DNA of 64,000 nucleotides from Planctomycetota bacterium (GTDB taxonomy: Bacteria; Planctomycetota; Planctomycetia; Planctomycetales; Planctomycetaceae), in NCBI GenBank assembly GCA_027623235.1, contig JAQBVJ010000003.1:1-64000 (forward strand), given 5' to 3'. The notes beneath the pieces were generated by a model. It saw only the letters and a list, made by a program, of their open reading frames with translations, had not been told where the DNA came from and made no database searches. Below are positions 63,365 through 64,000 of the stretch, piece after piece; the first letter of the stretch is position 1, and the number at the start of each line of letters is the position of its first letter. The translations under genes were made by a program, and so were the position numbers.

Positions 63365-64000
63365 GTGACTCAAAGTGCCATCGGAACTCACAAACTTGAC
63401 CTCGACACCCCGGCGCTGTGCATCGACCTGGATCGAATGGAGAGCAACATCACTCGCATGGCCGCGTTCATGAAGGAGCGGGGCAAGCAGTGGCGACCTC
63501 ATCAGAAATGCCACAAAACGCCGGCGATTGCCCAGAAACAACTGGCCGCCGGAGCCATCGGAGTCACCTGTGCGAAAGTGTCTGAGGCCGAAGTCATGGC
63601 CGCCGGCGGAGTTCGCGACATCCTCATTGCCAACATGATCGTCGGCCGCCCGAAGGTGGAGCGAGTCGCCGGGCTGTGCCACCACGCGGACCCGATTGTC
63701 GCGATCGATCATTTCGCTCAGGCCGAACCGCTGGCTGCCGTCTGTAAAGAGCGAGGCGTCGCGCCGCGTGTCATCCTTGAGGTCAATATCGGCCTGGACC
63801 GCGTGGGAGTACGGCCCGGCGTTGACACTCTTGAACTCGCCCAGGCCGTCGACAAACTTGAAGGAGTCCGCCTGGTCGGCATCATGGGCTACGAAGGTCA
63901 CCTGCTGCAGGTTGCCGACCAGGACGAGAAACGGCAGAAAATTCACGACGCCATGAATGTTCTCTGCCACTGCCGCGACCTGATGACAAAATCCGGTCTG
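63365..64000 (+). CDS. DSD1/alanine-racemase-fold PLP enzyme (partial, runs off the window)
   Basis: The first 212 codons of a gene that continues past the right edge. GTG at 63365 has GGAG eight bases upstream. The protein fits the D-threonine aldolase/D-serine dehydratase (DSD1) family with an alanine-racemase-type barrel: [17 protein letters not shown], the PLP Lys region [58 protein letters not shown] and [11 protein letters not shown]. It probably acts on a D-3-hydroxy amino acid; aldolase versus dehydratase cannot be separated without the C-terminal metal-binding domain. It is not in the strand of the neighbouring alaC and shares only the intergenic promoter region with it. Confidence 0.88.
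   Translation, partial: MTQSAIGTHKLDLDTPALCIDLDRMESNITRMAAFMKERGKQWRPHQKCHKTPAIAQKQLAAGAIGVTCAKVSEAEVMAAGGVRDILIANMIVGRPKVERVAGLCHHADPIVAIDHFAQAEPLAAVCKERGVAPRVILEVNIGLDRVGVRPGVDTLELAQAVDKLEGVRLVGIMGYEGHLLQVADQDEKRQKIHDAMNVLCHCRDLMTKSGL

Noticed and set aside
63341-63970. 209-residue minus-strand frame at the right end
   Set aside because: Antisense to the DSD1-type enzyme, which has clear family motifs and a GGAG before its GTG.
1-64000. tRNA, rRNA, CRISPR or intact insertion sequences
   Set aside because: Gaps were read for T-loop-like motifs, regularly spaced repeats and transposase motifs; none was convincing by eye, though a covariance-model scan would be more sensitive.

Overview
The window is GC-rich and gene-dense and reads as a planctomycete chromosome, probably order Planctomycetales. 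The lineage call rests on family content: a DUF1549/DUF1553 exported protein, VWA proteins with a planctomycete-style N-terminal membrane anchor, a GAF-HlyD fusion, a DUF4175-like coiled-coil giant, MlrC and CehA-type hydrolases, secreted or Tat-exported TIM-barrel proteins, and dispersed palindromic repeats between genes. Most of it is chromosomal core and lineage-specific sequence. The only clear mobile trace is a truncated tyrosine-integrase fragment at the extreme left edge. I saw no rRNA, tRNA, CRISPR array or intact transposon.

Layout. 1-4.7 kb: integrase remnant facing a truncated hypothetical gene, a sigma-54 activator, and a DUF1549/DUF1553 exported protein. 4.7-12.7 kb: an unassigned protein with a possible nucleotide-sensor fold, sulfate adenylyltransferase, a FabZ-like dehydratase, an ABC-2 permease, a Tat-exported TIM-barrel protein and a lipoprotein hydrolase. 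12.8-21.5 kb: a membrane-anchored chemoreceptor-like protein, a DUF4175-like giant with a small exported partner, an RluB-type pseudouridine synthase and a PyrK-like flavoprotein. 21.7-25.7 kb: two tandem paralogous VWA proteins, each with a TonB-like S-x3-H membrane helix. 25.9-32.4 kb: FHA protein, ABC-2 permease, MFS transporter, TrpC, an MDR reductase and an exported protein of unknown role. 33-39.7 kb: GAF-HlyD protein, MlrC-like peptidase with a CehA-like hydrolase, and a GNAT gene broken by a one-base frameshift. 39.9-49.6 kb: SufE, SufS, an aminotransferase, WD40 protein, ThrS, FolK and PyrC. 49.7-54.7 kb: cytochrome c, an Nramp-like transporter translationally coupled to an enolase-superfamily enzyme, and a sugar-phosphate-isomerase-like protein. 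55-64 kb: YacG with a glutamine-amidotransferase-like protein, PAP2 phosphatase, a MoxR-DUF58-transglutaminase operon, AlaC and the start of a DSD1-type PLP enzyme.

Genes that appear to act together: sufE and sufS (sulfur mobilisation); moxR, DUF58 and transglutaminase (envelope assembly or chaperone module); the Nramp-like transporter and enolase-superfamily enzyme (ATGA overlap); mlrC-like and cehA-like; yacG and the GATase-like gene; the two VWA genes. PyrC and the PyrK-like protein both belong to pyrimidine synthesis but lie 27 kb apart. Several start codons were moved downstream of the longest open frame because a Shine-Dalgarno sequence or signal peptide fits better; each case is explained in its entry. 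All functional calls come from reading the sequence and remembered family motifs; no database search was run.
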